This document shows, piece by piece, positions 7,624-15,227 of a stretch of DNA of 38,033 nucleotides. Location: the NCBI GenBank assembly GCA_900544175.1, contig UQUN01000026.1, forward strand, positions 1 to 38,033. Direction: 5' to 3'. The notes below the pieces were generated by a model. The model made no database searches. It saw only the letters and a list, made by a program, of their open reading frames with translations, and was not told the origin of the DNA. The DNA comes from an uncultured Alistipes sp. (GTDB lineage: Bacteria; Bacteroidota; Bacteroidia; Bacteroidales; UBA932). The first letter of the stretch is position 1. Each line of letters begins with the position of its first letter. The translations under genes were made by a program, and so were the position numbers.

Positions 7624-7773
7624 ATGGGAAAAAGAATAGAAAAAGTAAAAACAGCTGCGAATAAGACAGTTGAATATGGACAAACAGCTGTAGATATAAT
7701 TTCGACAGTGGTTACTGTAGCTACACTAACCAAAGAAGTAATTAATAAAGTGGCTAATCAGAAGAAAAAGTAA
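7624..7773 (+). CDS. 49-residue cationic amphipathic peptide
   Basis: ATG at 7624 reads MGKRIEKVKTAANKTVEYGQ, then a hydrophobic core (AVDIISTVVTVATLTKEVI), then NKVANQKKK and stop at 7773. It has basic ends and a central stretch able to form a membrane-active or partner-binding helix. It lies 47 bases after the ATP-grasp gene and 21 bases before the EcsC-like gene, in the same AT-rich composition. It could be a second modification substrate, a small membrane protein, or a partner of the downstream protein. It has no recognised family; the reality of the gene is supported by spacing and composition only. Confidence 0.55.
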   Translation: MGKRIEKVKTAANKTVEYGQTAVDIISTVVTVATLTKEVINKVANQKKK

Positions 7774-7794
7774 CAATTTTTAAAAATATTAATT

Positions 7795-8949
7795 ATGTCT
7801 GAAGAAATTACAATTTGGAACAAAGTAATGAAGGCAGCGATGTCAATGCCTGGTGTTAAAGTGAATAGGGATTCTTTTCTAAAAAAAGAGTTGTTGCCCT
7901 TTTGTACTGCTGAAGATATTCAGGCAGCTGTTATAAACAATCCTGTAGTAGTGATATCCAAAGAAATTCTTGATAAAGTCGCAAATTCATGTATTAACAA
8001 TCATACAGTAAAGGTTACAGCGATCTCAACTGTTTCAGGGATTCCTGGTGGATTGACAATGGCTGCAACTATTCCTGCGGATATTGCTCAGTATTATTGG
8101 CATGTATTTGTTGTGGCTCAAAAAATGGCTTATTTGTACGGTTACCCTGATTTATGTGATGAAGACGGTGATTTGTCAGAATCATCAATGGATATGCTGA
8201 CTGTTTTTACTGGGATTATGATGGGGGCCGCAGCCGCAAATCAAGCAATAAAGCAGATTTCGCAGCAATTAGCGAAACAAGTAGTGAAGCGATTGCCGCA
8301 GAAAGCATTGACTAAAACTACGATATATCCTATAATAAAGCAGGTCGCTAAATGGATTGGGATAAAATTGACCAAACAGTCGTTTTCTAAAGCATTAGGG
8401 AAAGTCATACCTGTTCTTGGCGGTGTTATTTCAGGTGGTATTACTTTAGCGACATTCAGACCTAGCGCAAAACGATTGCAGAAACAATTACAAGAAGGAA
8501 TGGTGTGTTTCAAGGGGCAGCCGTCTTATGCCACAGAACAACAGTATGAAAGCAACAGATCTTATGATGCAGAATGTCAAGATGTAGAATTTGAAGTTGA
8601 AACACCTAGTCCAGAAATGGTTTCAATCAAAATTCTGATAAATATTGCGAAAATTGATCATGATCTTTCGAATAAGCAGAGAGAGTATTTAGATGATGTG
8701 ATAGAGACTTCATCCTTGACGGATGATGAACAGTTGGAATTGGCGTCTTCGTATAAAGAAGATAAACTATTCGATATTGATTATGAAGTCTTGAAAGGTG
8801 ATGACATGATGTGTATTGACTTATTCAGTAAAATGAAGGAGATATCAGAACTGGATGGGAAGATGAACTTAGCAGAAAAGTTGTACATCAGAAAAATAAA
8901 AAGAGAGTTGGGGTATGATTTGGGACAGTCAGAAGAAAATAATTTATGA
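7795..8949 (+). CDS. EcsC-like protein with C-terminal TerB-like domain
   Basis: Residues about 60-235 of this 384-residue protein resemble EcsC-family proteins: a Gly/Ala-rich hydrophobic segment VSGIPGGLTMAATIPADIAQ followed by MAYLYGYPDL, then amphipathic and hydrophobic helices (AAAANQAIKQ; VIPVLGGVISGGITLATF). Residues about 275-380 look like a TerB-type all-helical domain, with KILINIAKIDHDLSNKQREY in the first half and ISELDGKMNLAEKLYIRKIK in the second; TerB domains bind metal and occur in stress and defence clusters. It is probably membrane-associated. The gene is much poorer in G+C than its left neighbour (22 of 60 bases at 7801-7860 against 36 of 60 at 7441-7500), which suggests recent acquisition. 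Function in this organism unknown. Confidence 0.75.
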   Translation: MSEEITIWNKVMKAAMSMPGVKVNRDSFLKKELLPFCTAEDIQAAVINNPVVVISKEILDKVANSCINNHTVKVTAISTVSGIPGGLTMAATIPADIAQYYWHVFVVAQKMAYLYGYPDLCDEDGDLSESSMDMLTVFTGIMMGAAAANQAIKQISQQLAKQVVKRLPQKALTKTTIYPIIKQVAKWIGIKLTKQSFSKALGKVIPVLGGVISGGITLATFRPSAKRLQKQLQEGMVCFKGQPSYATEQQYESNRSYDAECQDVEFEVETPSPEMVSIKILINIAKIDHDLSNKQREYLDDVIETSSLTDDEQLELASSYKEDKLFDIDYEVLKGDDMMCIDLFSKMKEISELDGKMNLAEKLYIRKIKRELGYDLGQSEENNL

Positions 8950-8960
8950 ACTAAGAAACT

Positions 8961-9182
8961 ATGTCAAAAGTATTCAGAATCACCCCAAGGCGTGTAAAAC
9001 GTGTCAATAACACTGTGCTCACACCGGAAATGTCGTTAATCGTAACCCTTAATTCACACTCTTCAACACCATTCTACAACGGTGCGAAGGAGGTGCATGA
9101 GGCCTACATGCGTATGTATGGTTTCGACTATAAGAAAGCATGCTGCTCGTCGAATGATTTTACATTCGAAAAACTTGATTGA
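8961..9182 (+). CDS. Small conserved Bacteroidota protein (DUF6140-like)
   Basis: A 73-residue product that opens MSKVFRITPRRVKRVNNTVL and continues through a TPEMSL stretch, then NGAKEVHEAYMRMYGFDYKKA. The layout (short beta-strand start, VLTPxMS, then a helix with AYMRxYGxDxKKA) is what I recall for small Bacteroides proteins annotated DUF6140; this is from memory and the family name is uncertain. It starts 11 bases after the EcsC-like gene. Two adjacent cysteines (CC at 55-56) follow the helix. The role is unknown. Confidence 0.65.
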   Translation: MSKVFRITPRRVKRVNNTVLTPEMSLIVTLNSHSSTPFYNGAKEVHEAYMRMYGFDYKKACCSSNDFTFEKLD

Positions 9183-9223
9183 CAGGCAGTGCTTGTGCGG
9201 TGAAAACATAAAAATTACTCAAT

Positions 9224-10963
9224 ATGGACAACAACAACGATTTGACAGTAAAGGTGAGCGGATGGCTCAGGCAGTATGGGCTGTATCCGGGAGAACCGTA
9301 TGGGGATGGTTGGATTGAGGTGTATTATGATGGCGTATTGTTTGATTGCAAAGTCATAGATGATAAAGTATGTTTTACGATCGGTTTACGTATGCCTGAT
9401 GGAGATATGGAGGCCAGGGCTAAGGCGGCATTTGAGCTGATGGCGGAATATCACAGTGTCCAGATATATCGCGAAGAAATGGATGATGGAGGCGGGGAAG
9501 ACGAGCTGACACTCAGAGTAAGAGTATGGGTGCATGAACTGTCGAATTACGGGAGGTTCGAGCGGGAGTTTCAGTACAAGATGGACCAGCTTGTTGCCTG
9601 CTGTCTGAAGATTTGCGGGATGCCCGTTTTTAATGGAGATGGAGACGCAGAGGTGGAAGATGATGCCCGTAACGAATGTCTGCAGGAAAGGATGCGGCAG
9701 ATAGAGGCATATCTGAAAGAAAAGGGGATTGAATATGAGGTGACGGCCCCAAGCCGTATAACTTTTGCGGCGGATGAAGCGATCCGGATAATTGTCGATA
9801 TATCAGATGGATGCATGTCTCTTTTCATGGCAAGCTGTTTCCAGAAAGAGATGAGAGATGTGTTGGAGCATGCAGCTATGAGGACGATGGGGCTGTCTGT
9901 GGGTCAGTGGGTTGTACAGGAAGCGGATGATTGTACGGACGTGTTGTACAATGTTTGGCATTGGTACAGTGAAGAAGATGATGAACAGACCTTTATTGAT
10001 AAATTGGCATATCTTCTCACGGCGTATTTAGAGAGTACGGATATTTTTGACGATAATCTGCGGTCGCATTTGGAGGAAATGGAGAATGCTTCGGAGAGTA
10101 CTGCAAAGAAAGAGGAAGGTGCGGATATCGATACTCAGACAGATCAGACAGATGAAGATGTGGGGAATAGAGTTGTGACAGTTTTGCGGGAAGCGGGTTA
10201 CTCTCCGACAGTAGAGGACGGAATCCATTTTCAATGGCAAGGTCGAAGGTTTCTTGTCCGGTATAGTGCCGGGTGGACAGATGTAGAGATTGGCATGTAC
10301 TTGCCCAAAGATATCTGCGATTTCCATGCATTGTCCTCTTATCTTTTCGAGGTTATGTCGCAGTTCCGGGTCAAGCTTAGATTAGAGGAGGATTGGGGCA
10401 ATGACAGGTGGGCTGTTGTCATCTGTGCGGAGATTCCGAATTCTGAATTGAAGGGGGGGAGGTTAAATGCCCACTTGTCAGATATGATGGAACTGTGTGG
10501 GACATTGCTGGAACATTATGGGCTTTGCGTGACGGATGAGGACGAAGAAAAGAGCACAGCTGTTTGTGATTTCGTATTCAATTGCCTGTCGGAGGGAGGA
10601 TATTCTCCTGAATGCACAGAGGAAGATGATACTTCAATAATTTTTATAACCTACAATGAATTATCGTATGCCGTATTTGTGTCTCCCGACGGTGAATGCT
10701 GTACTGTAACGCATTGGGCGGTGAACATAAGCAGACATGAGTTCATTAAGGAGGTCCGGGCGGCATTCTCGCTGATGTCGTGTAATACGGATGTGACGGT
10801 TTGCCGCTCTGAGCCGGATGAAGGTGAGTGTGAGGAATTTCATTTGTCGGAAATGTTTATGCTGCCGGATGATAAAGAGACATTTCTGTCAGATCTTAAA
10901 TCATATCTGGAGGATTTGGAAAGATGTACGGATGTTTTCGTAGAGCGGGTAAAACAACAGTAA
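9224..10963 (+). CDS. Acidic protein of four tandem YbjN-like repeats
   Basis: A 579-residue, strongly acidic, Cys-rich cytosolic protein that I read as four divergent copies of one alpha/beta module, beginning near residues 5, 147, 308 and 447. Each has a helix with R/L-x-x-YG or E-x-GYSP (WLRQYGLYPGE; YLKEKGIEYEV; VLREAGYSPTVEDG; CLSEGGYSPECTE), a strand pair ending in an aromatic residue, then a helix after an acidic linker and a final amphipathic helix (QLVACCLKICGM; LLTAYLESTDIF; LCGTLLEHYGL; DLKSYLEDLERC). The arrangement resembles YbjN/type III secretion chaperone-like folds, which bind other proteins. A peptide- or protein-binding role in the operon is inference. Its 3' end overlaps the next gene by 40 bases. 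Confidence 0.65.
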   Translation: MDNNNDLTVKVSGWLRQYGLYPGEPYGDGWIEVYYDGVLFDCKVIDDKVCFTIGLRMPDGDMEARAKAAFELMAEYHSVQIYREEMDDGGGEDELTLRVRVWVHELSNYGRFEREFQYKMDQLVACCLKICGMPVFNGDGDAEVEDDARNECLQERMRQIEAYLKEKGIEYEVTAPSRITFAADEAIRIIVDISDGCMSLFMASCFQKEMRDVLEHAAMRTMGLSVGQWVVQEADDCTDVLYNVWHWYSEEDDEQTFIDKLAYLLTAYLESTDIFDDNLRSHLEEMENASESTAKKEEGADIDTQTDQTDEDVGNRVVTVLREAGYSPTVEDGIHFQWQGRRFLVRYSAGWTDVEIGMYLPKDICDFHALSSYLFEVMSQFRVKLRLEEDWGNDRWAVVICAEIPNSELKGGRLNAHLSDMMELCGTLLEHYGLCVTDEDEEKSTAVCDFVFNCLSEGGYSPECTEEDDTSIIFITYNELSYAVFVSPDGECCTVTHWAVNISRHEFIKEVRAAFSLMSCNTDVTVCRSEPDEGECEEFHLSEMFMLPDDKETFLSDLKSYLEDLERCTDVFVERVKQQ

Positions 10964-11562
10964 TCCTGCCGCATGTGCATTTCCAGCCGTGGGTGGGCAG
11001 CGGGTATGAGCGCGGCATCGTCGGGCGGAAGGTGCTGGTGCTGGGCGAGAGCCATTACTGCGCGAAGCCGGAGGACGATGTGCCGGCGGTGACGGTCAAT
11101 GTGATACGGGACCTGCTGGATCCGGACTCGGAGTTCGAGGCCTATAAGAATACTTACACCAAGTTCGAGAGGGCTTTGGCCGGAAAGGAGCTGGACTGGT
11201 CCGGAAAGGCGGAGCTGTGGAACTCGGTGGTGTTCTACAACTACGTGCAGGTACCTATGTCCGGCCCGAGGCGGGCGCCGGCGGCAGCTGAGTTCCGAGC
11301 CTCCCAGGCGGCGTTTTTCGAAGTCCTGGAACATTTCCGTCCGGACTGCGTTATCGTCTGGGGCAGCCGTCTTTACAATAATCTGCCTCAGGCCGGCAGA
11401 CAGGGACCGGACCTGCGCCTTCCCGACGGGACGCACCAGGAGACTTGGACGTACACCCTTTCCGGAGGCCATACCGTCCGCCTTTTGCCGATAACCCATC
11501 CCTCCGCCGGATTTAGGCCGGCTTACTGGCATGAGGCGATGATGTCATTTATCAACAGGTGA
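10924..11562 (+). CDS. Uracil-DNA-glycosylase family protein
   Basis: A 212-residue product with the features of Bacteroidota UDG-family proteins: QPWVGSGYERG, VLVLGESHYC (first motif), YKNTYTKFERAL, LWNSVVFYNYVQVPMSGPR, RPDCVIVWGSRLYNNLP, and ITHPSAG near the C-terminus, equivalent to the HPS active-site loop. It is more complete than the related protein at 1593-2648. The ATG at 10924 lies inside the previous gene. Similarity to its relative begins only around residue 19, so an internal GTG at 10975 is an alternative start. Composition changes abruptly here (39 of 60 bases G+C at 11041-11100, 17 of 60 at 10621-10680), so this gene has a different history from the one upstream. Whether it excises uracil is unproven. 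Confidence 0.8.
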   Translation: MYGCFRRAGKTTVILPHVHFQPWVGSGYERGIVGRKVLVLGESHYCAKPEDDVPAVTVNVIRDLLDPDSEFEAYKNTYTKFERALAGKELDWSGKAELWNSVVFYNYVQVPMSGPRRAPAAAEFRASQAAFFEVLEHFRPDCVIVWGSRLYNNLPQAGRQGPDLRLPDGTHQETWTYTLSGGHTVRLLPITHPSAGFRPAYWHEAMMSFINR

Positions 11563-11578
11563 TTATTAGTTAAAATTT

Positions 11579-12760
11579 TTGCATGTGGAAAATGAAAGTT
11601 TAGCGAGTGCTCTTTCAGAGATACGGGACGCCATGATGGCGCGTGTCCCGCAAGGGGTCGGAATGGGCCGCGAGAATGTGTTCATGACAACTGAGTATGG
11701 TGATGTGGTCATTACGGACAGATACGTCCTGTTTCCGGGGAATCCCTATAAGTTTGCAAGGAGGAGAAAGTCCCTGGCGGATTATTGTGACTTCATAATC
11801 GGGGGTATTGAGCCGTACAGCTCGCCGGACGTGAGGATAAAGAAGGTGCTGGAGGAGATGTCCGGACACAGATACAGCATTACCGCCATTAAGGTGCTGG
11901 ACATCCAGACTGAGCATGGCCGGGTGCTTGTGGACGGAGGCCATGTCCGCTATCCGGGCAATCCAGAGTGCTTCAGCCGTGGGGCCATGACATTGCAGGA
12001 GTGGTGCGCGTTTGTTCTCGACGGGATTGACAAGTATCCCGGACGCAGGGAGGATATCAGGTTCCATAAGACGGATGTGGGGGATATTCTCAAAGAAATG
12101 TCGGAGCTGCATACAAAATGGGTCAATTCGGTGGAATCATACGGCATAGATGTCAAGGAGAACAGTGCCGTCCTTGTCCGCTGGGCGCAGTTGCTCAGGG
12201 AGCTCGCTCTGAAATATTCGGAGATGTTTGAGGCTGATATCGCTGAGGTGCAGGTTGAGATAATGCGCTCTGTTGGAAAGTACAGTGCTGCGAAAAAAAC
12301 TATAGTGCTGGACTTGAATCTTATTTCATGGCCATTGAGGCCTGTGCAGGAAATCATTTTGCACTATATATGCCGCAGTTTTTATCCCAAGGGTGACGTT
12401 GCATTCTGGTATTATCTGGAGCAGATGTGCATGGCTGCAGGATTGATTGACAGTTGCGGGAAAGTGGAGGGGCAGGTGGATAGCGAGCTTTTCCAGCAGG
12501 TCAGGGTACAAGGCCGTGTCGGTATACGGAATTTCCTGTTGTATAGGGCGACGGAGGAGAATCTTTTCTTTGTTGACGAAAGAGTTCCGGACATACATAG
12601 GGATTCAATTTTTGGGAATGACTATTATTATCCTAAGCACAAGCGATTGATGAATCAGTGTTGGGAATACATTATCGGCAATAGAGAGATGTGGCAATGT
12701 ATTTTGACTGAGGCGAATAAAAAAAGATACCTACTCCAGATTCTTCAGTCCCGCTCTTGA
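11579..12760 (+). CDS. Protein with duplicated N-terminal module and degenerate YgjP-like domain
   Basis: The open frame is 393 residues from a TTG at 11579; GTG at 11585 or ATG at 11633 may be the true start. Two related modules lie at about 34-97 and 106-172. Both have TEYGDVVI/TEHGRVLV, a YPGNP/FPGNP element, a CDFIIGGIEPY/CAFVLDGIDKY helix, and (V/I)LxEMS. The C-terminal half, from about 205, follows the YgjP (DUF45) metallopeptidase pattern: KYSAAKKTIVLDLNLISWP, then VQEIILHYICRSFYP, then FWYYLEQM. In active YgjP proteins the helix reads HELAH and is followed by HSPxFW. Here it is HYICR (262-266), and the third His is missing, so a zinc-binding protease is unlikely. A pseudo-enzyme or binding role is inferred. 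It is the last gene of the long co-directional run. Confidence 0.65.
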   Translation: MHVENESLASALSEIRDAMMARVPQGVGMGRENVFMTTEYGDVVITDRYVLFPGNPYKFARRRKSLADYCDFIIGGIEPYSSPDVRIKKVLEEMSGHRYSITAIKVLDIQTEHGRVLVDGGHVRYPGNPECFSRGAMTLQEWCAFVLDGIDKYPGRREDIRFHKTDVGDILKEMSELHTKWVNSVESYGIDVKENSAVLVRWAQLLRELALKYSEMFEADIAEVQVEIMRSVGKYSAAKKTIVLDLNLISWPLRPVQEIILHYICRSFYPKGDVAFWYYLEQMCMAAGLIDSCGKVEGQVDSELFQQVRVQGRVGIRNFLLYRATEENLFFVDERVPDIHRDSIFGNDYYYPKHKRLMNQCWEYIIGNREMWQCILTEANKKRYLLQILQSRS

Positions 12761-12967
12761 AAAGTATATGCAGAAAACTGTGGAAGAGGTAGGAACGATA
12801 GTGTCAGTCCTGCCTTAATGCGTTTCGTAGAGTATTGCGGCAGTAGGCTTTGCCTGGAGTCCTGCCAGGTCCAGTCTCCGGATGCTTTATTGGCTGTCGA
12901 ATAACCAAAACTGTAAAAAATTGACTGTTAATTAAGCTGTTAGATGTTCAAGAGGAGAAATAATTCA

Positions 12968-12975
12968 TAACTTTG
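12968..12975 (+). promoter_or_regulatory. -7 box TAACTTTG for the Rpn-family gene
   Basis: TAACTTTG matches TAnnTTTG and lies 27 bases before the ATG at 13003. TTC at 12947-12949 stands at -33 spacing (18 bases). The box overlaps the upstream TTG at 12973, which argues that translation begins at the ATG. The gap from 12761 holds only short imperfect hairpins (for example CCTGG/CCAGG at 12853-12869) and no convincing T-tract terminator. Confidence 0.55.
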
Positions 12976-13002
12976 TTCCCGGTTAATTTAAATGTGAAAG
13001 AG

Positions 13003-13920
13003 ATGAGGTATTTAGATCCGAAAGCCGATCTGACTTTCAAGAGGGTGTTCGGTGAACATCAGGACCTGGTAATCAGCTTTCTGAATGCATTACTGCCGTT
13101 CGGAAACGCAGATGAGGAGATTAAAAGTGTGGAGTATCTGAATCCGGAACTGGTACCGGTCAATCCGTTGCGCAAGGACAGTGTTGTGGATGTGCGGTGC
13201 CGTGACGTTCTCGGTCGTCAGTTTCTAGTGGAGATGCAGATGATGTGGACTTCAGAGTATAAGAAGCGCGTGCTCTTCAATGCGTCCAAAGCGTATATAA
13301 GCCAGTTGGGAAGGAGTGAGAAGTTTGAGCTTCTGCAACCGGTGTATTCCCTGAATCTGGTGAATGATACATTTTCTTCAAGCAAGGGATACTACCATGA
13401 TTATCGTATTGTGGAGGTCGCTGAGACGAAGGAAGTTATAGATGGTCTGCGTCTTGTCTTCATAGAGTTGCCGAAGTTTACCCCCGGCAGCTACAGTGAT
13501 AAGAAAATGCAGGTGCTTTGGTTGCGTTATCTTACGGAAATAGGAGGAAAGTCCAAGGCTCCTCAGGATTTGATGGAAAATCCTGAAATAGGAAAGGCAA
13601 TTGACAAGTTGGAGGAGTCTTCTTTTTCTGATGGGGAACTGTATGCATATGACCATTTTTGGGATATGGTGCGTACTTCCAGAATGTTTATTGACGGAGC
13701 AGCGAAGGAAGGAGAACGACGCGGCATGGAAAAAGGCATGGAGATGGGAATGGCTCAAGGAATGGCCCAAGGAATGGCCCAAGGAATGGCCCAAGGAATG
13801 GCAGAGGGGGAGCGGAATGAACGTATAAAAAATGCCAGAGGAATGAAATCGAATGGTATACAGGCAGATTTGATATCCAGAATAACCGGACTTACTTCCG
13901 AGGAGGTAGCCCGGTTATGA
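13003..13920 (+). CDS. Rpn/PD-(D/E)XK family nuclease or transposase-like protein
   Basis: A 305-residue protein with the N-terminal signature of the Rpn (YhgA-like, PF12784) family: YLDPKADLTFKRVFGEHQDL, then SVVDVRCRDVLGRQFLVEMQM holding the Asp and ExQ of the PD-(D/E)XK core, then YKKRVLFNASKAYISQL. Members include E. coli recombination-promoting nucleases, are very common in Bacteroidota, and are often called putative transposases without being part of a classical transposon. From about residue 245 it carries MEKGMEMGMAQG-type repeats. Four copies of a 12-bp in-frame unit (13750-13797) encode MAQG, after which GMAEGERNE continues; such linkers vary in copy number in this family. ATG 13003 was preferred over TTG 12973 because the promoter overlaps the latter. 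It probably forms its own transcript. Confidence 0.85.
   Translation: MRYLDPKADLTFKRVFGEHQDLVISFLNALLPFGNADEEIKSVEYLNPELVPVNPLRKDSVVDVRCRDVLGRQFLVEMQMMWTSEYKKRVLFNASKAYISQLGRSEKFELLQPVYSLNLVNDTFSSSKGYYHDYRIVEVAETKEVIDGLRLVFIELPKFTPGSYSDKKMQVLWLRYLTEIGGKSKAPQDLMENPEIGKAIDKLEESSFSDGELYAYDHFWDMVRTSRMFIDGAAKEGERRGMEKGMEMGMAQGMAQGMAQGMAQGMAEGERNERIKNARGMKSNGIQADLISRITGLTSEEVARL
13750..13797 (+). repeat. Four tandem 12-bp coding repeats (MAQG)
   Basis: ATGGCTCAAGGA is followed by three identical ATGGCCCAAGGA units. The unit length is a multiple of three, so gain or loss of units changes linker length without a frameshift. Confidence 0.9.
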
Positions 13921-13943
13921 TAGGTATTGAGGTCCTGAAAAGG

Positions 13944-13981
13944 ACAGCGTCCGCAGAAAATCGTTTCTCTGCGGACGCTGT
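13944..13981. terminator. Bidirectional hairpin terminator between convergent genes
   Basis: ACAGCGTCCGCAGA (13944-13957) and TCTGCGGACGCTGT (13968-13981) form a perfect 14-bp stem with a 10-base loop. It lies between the end of the Rpn-family gene and the end of the efflux operon on the opposite strand. The T tracts are weak on both sides. Confidence 0.75.
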
Positions 13982-14004
13982 GTTATGAGATGTGGATGGT
14001 TGGG

Positions 14005-15219
14005 TCATAACCGGTTCCTGTAGGCTTCGGCCAGAAGCTTGCGGTATTGATTCTCGAGGGAGAGATAGTTGGACAGGCTGTTGTAGACGTTGTCCGCTTC
14101 TACATAATAGTCGATGATGGAGATCTGTCCTTCCATAACTGCTGTCTTGAGGGCCTCCAGTGTGCCGTGCATCAGTGGTACTTCATAGGCCTTTACGGCA
14201 GTGCTGATCTGCTGTATCTCGTTGTATTTGGACATCAGTTGGGTCTCGGCCTGCAAACGGGCGTTTTCTAGTTCGCTTTGGGCTGCCGTGTGGCGGGCTT
14301 CTGCGATCTTCGTCTTGTTGCGGGACGAGAAAAGAGGCAGGGAGGCTCCTACCAGAAAGCCGTGACTTGCTTCAGCCATGGCTGTATTGCGTCGGTAGCC
14401 GACCTCGAACTTTGGTAACCAGTTCTGTTTGTTGACCTTTATTTCCTGAGCTGCGGCATCGACTGAAGCCTCCGCAGAGAGGATGCCGGCATCGGTAGCC
14501 ATGACTTCCGCGTAGAATTCGTCATAGTTGGCAATTTCCTGTACTGCAGGATATTCTGCTGCAAGCAGCTCTACGGGAACATTCCCGTTCATTGCTCGAA
14601 GGGACTGGAGGATGTTCTGCCTTGCGGCTTCATTCTGCGCCGCGAGGGTGCGGACATTCATCCTTTCCATTTTCACCTTGTTGACTTCTATTATATTTGC
14701 TCCTCCTTCCGCAAAACGTTTTTCCATCAATACGAGGAGTTCGTCGGCGTTGGCCATCCTGGTGTCCAGAAGTTCTTTTTCCTGATTGAGCCGCACCAGA
14801 TCCAGACACAGAAGCTGGGCCTGGAGAAGAATATCCCTGCGCCGGAGAGCGTACTGCATGTCGAGGGCCTCATTCTGCAATTTGCCTGATTTGTTCCTGG
14901 AAATGTACTGGGAAGGAAAATCGAAACCCATGGACACTACCAGCTCCGAGCTGGACACTCCATCATAACCGTGGGTGAAGAAGGGGCTGTAGGACACGGA
15001 GATGTCCTGCTGAAGATTGTTCTGGGCCTGGATTTCGAGCCGGGATGCCTCATTGTTCTGCTGCAAGGCGTGTAGCTCAAGGTTGTTCCTCTCTACTGCG
15101 GCAAGTACCGAGTCGATGCTTGCCATGCTCTGGGCTTGGAGGCTGCCGCAGGGGACGGACAGGAGAAGTGCAGCAGCGGTCAGAACCGGAAATATATTGT
15201 GATGTCTGTTCATTTTCAT
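14005..15219 (-). CDS. TolC-family outer-membrane factor of a heavy-metal efflux system (CusC/CzcC type)
   Basis: The 404-residue protein has a Sec signal peptide (hydrophobic stretch TAAALLLSVPCGSLQAQS) and the long alpha-helical coiled-coil pattern of outer-membrane efflux proteins. There are two half-repeats, each ending in LxxA/S-x-x-Y-like helices (for example EIKVNKQNWLPKFEVGYRRN and the C-terminal LENQYRKLLAEAYRNRL). It would form the trimeric channel through the outer membrane for the RND pump encoded eight bases upstream. It is shorter than E. coli TolC, as usual for the Bacteroidota CzcC-like group. It is the last gene of the operon and is followed by the bidirectional hairpin at 13944-13981. 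The metal exported cannot be told from this protein. Confidence 0.9.
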   Translation of the reverse strand: MKMNRHHNIFPVLTAAALLLSVPCGSLQAQSMASIDSVLAAVERNNLELHALQQNNEASRLEIQAQNNLQQDISVSYSPFFTHGYDGVSSSELVVSMGFDFPSQYISRNKSGKLQNEALDMQYALRRRDILLQAQLLCLDLVRLNQEKELLDTRMANADELLVLMEKRFAEGGANIIEVNKVKMERMNVRTLAAQNEAARQNILQSLRAMNGNVPVELLAAEYPAVQEIANYDEFYAEVMATDAGILSAEASVDAAAQEIKVNKQNWLPKFEVGYRRNTAMAEASHGFLVGASLPLFSSRNKTKIAEARHTAAQSELENARLQAETQLMSKYNEIQQISTAVKAYEVPLMHGTLEALKTAVMEGQISIIDYYVEADNVYNSLSNYLSLENQYRKLLAEAYRNRL

Positions 15220-15227
15220 ATGTAAGA

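Noticed and set aside
9082..9318. Plus-strand frame bridging the DUF6140-like gene and the four-repeat gene
   Set aside because: It overlaps both in another frame, and its Cys/Arg/Met-rich product looks like out-of-frame translation.
11579..11633. Certain start codon for the YgjP-like protein
   Set aside because: TTG, GTG and ATG candidates exist and none has a clear ribosome site, so only the reading frame is certain.
12776..12880. Terminator after the eleven-gene run
   Set aside because: Only short stems without a T tract were found (for example CCTGG/CCAGG), so no terminator was called.
13003..13920. Complete insertion sequence around the Rpn-family gene
   Set aside because: No terminal inverted repeats or target duplications were seen; the family name transposase is historical.
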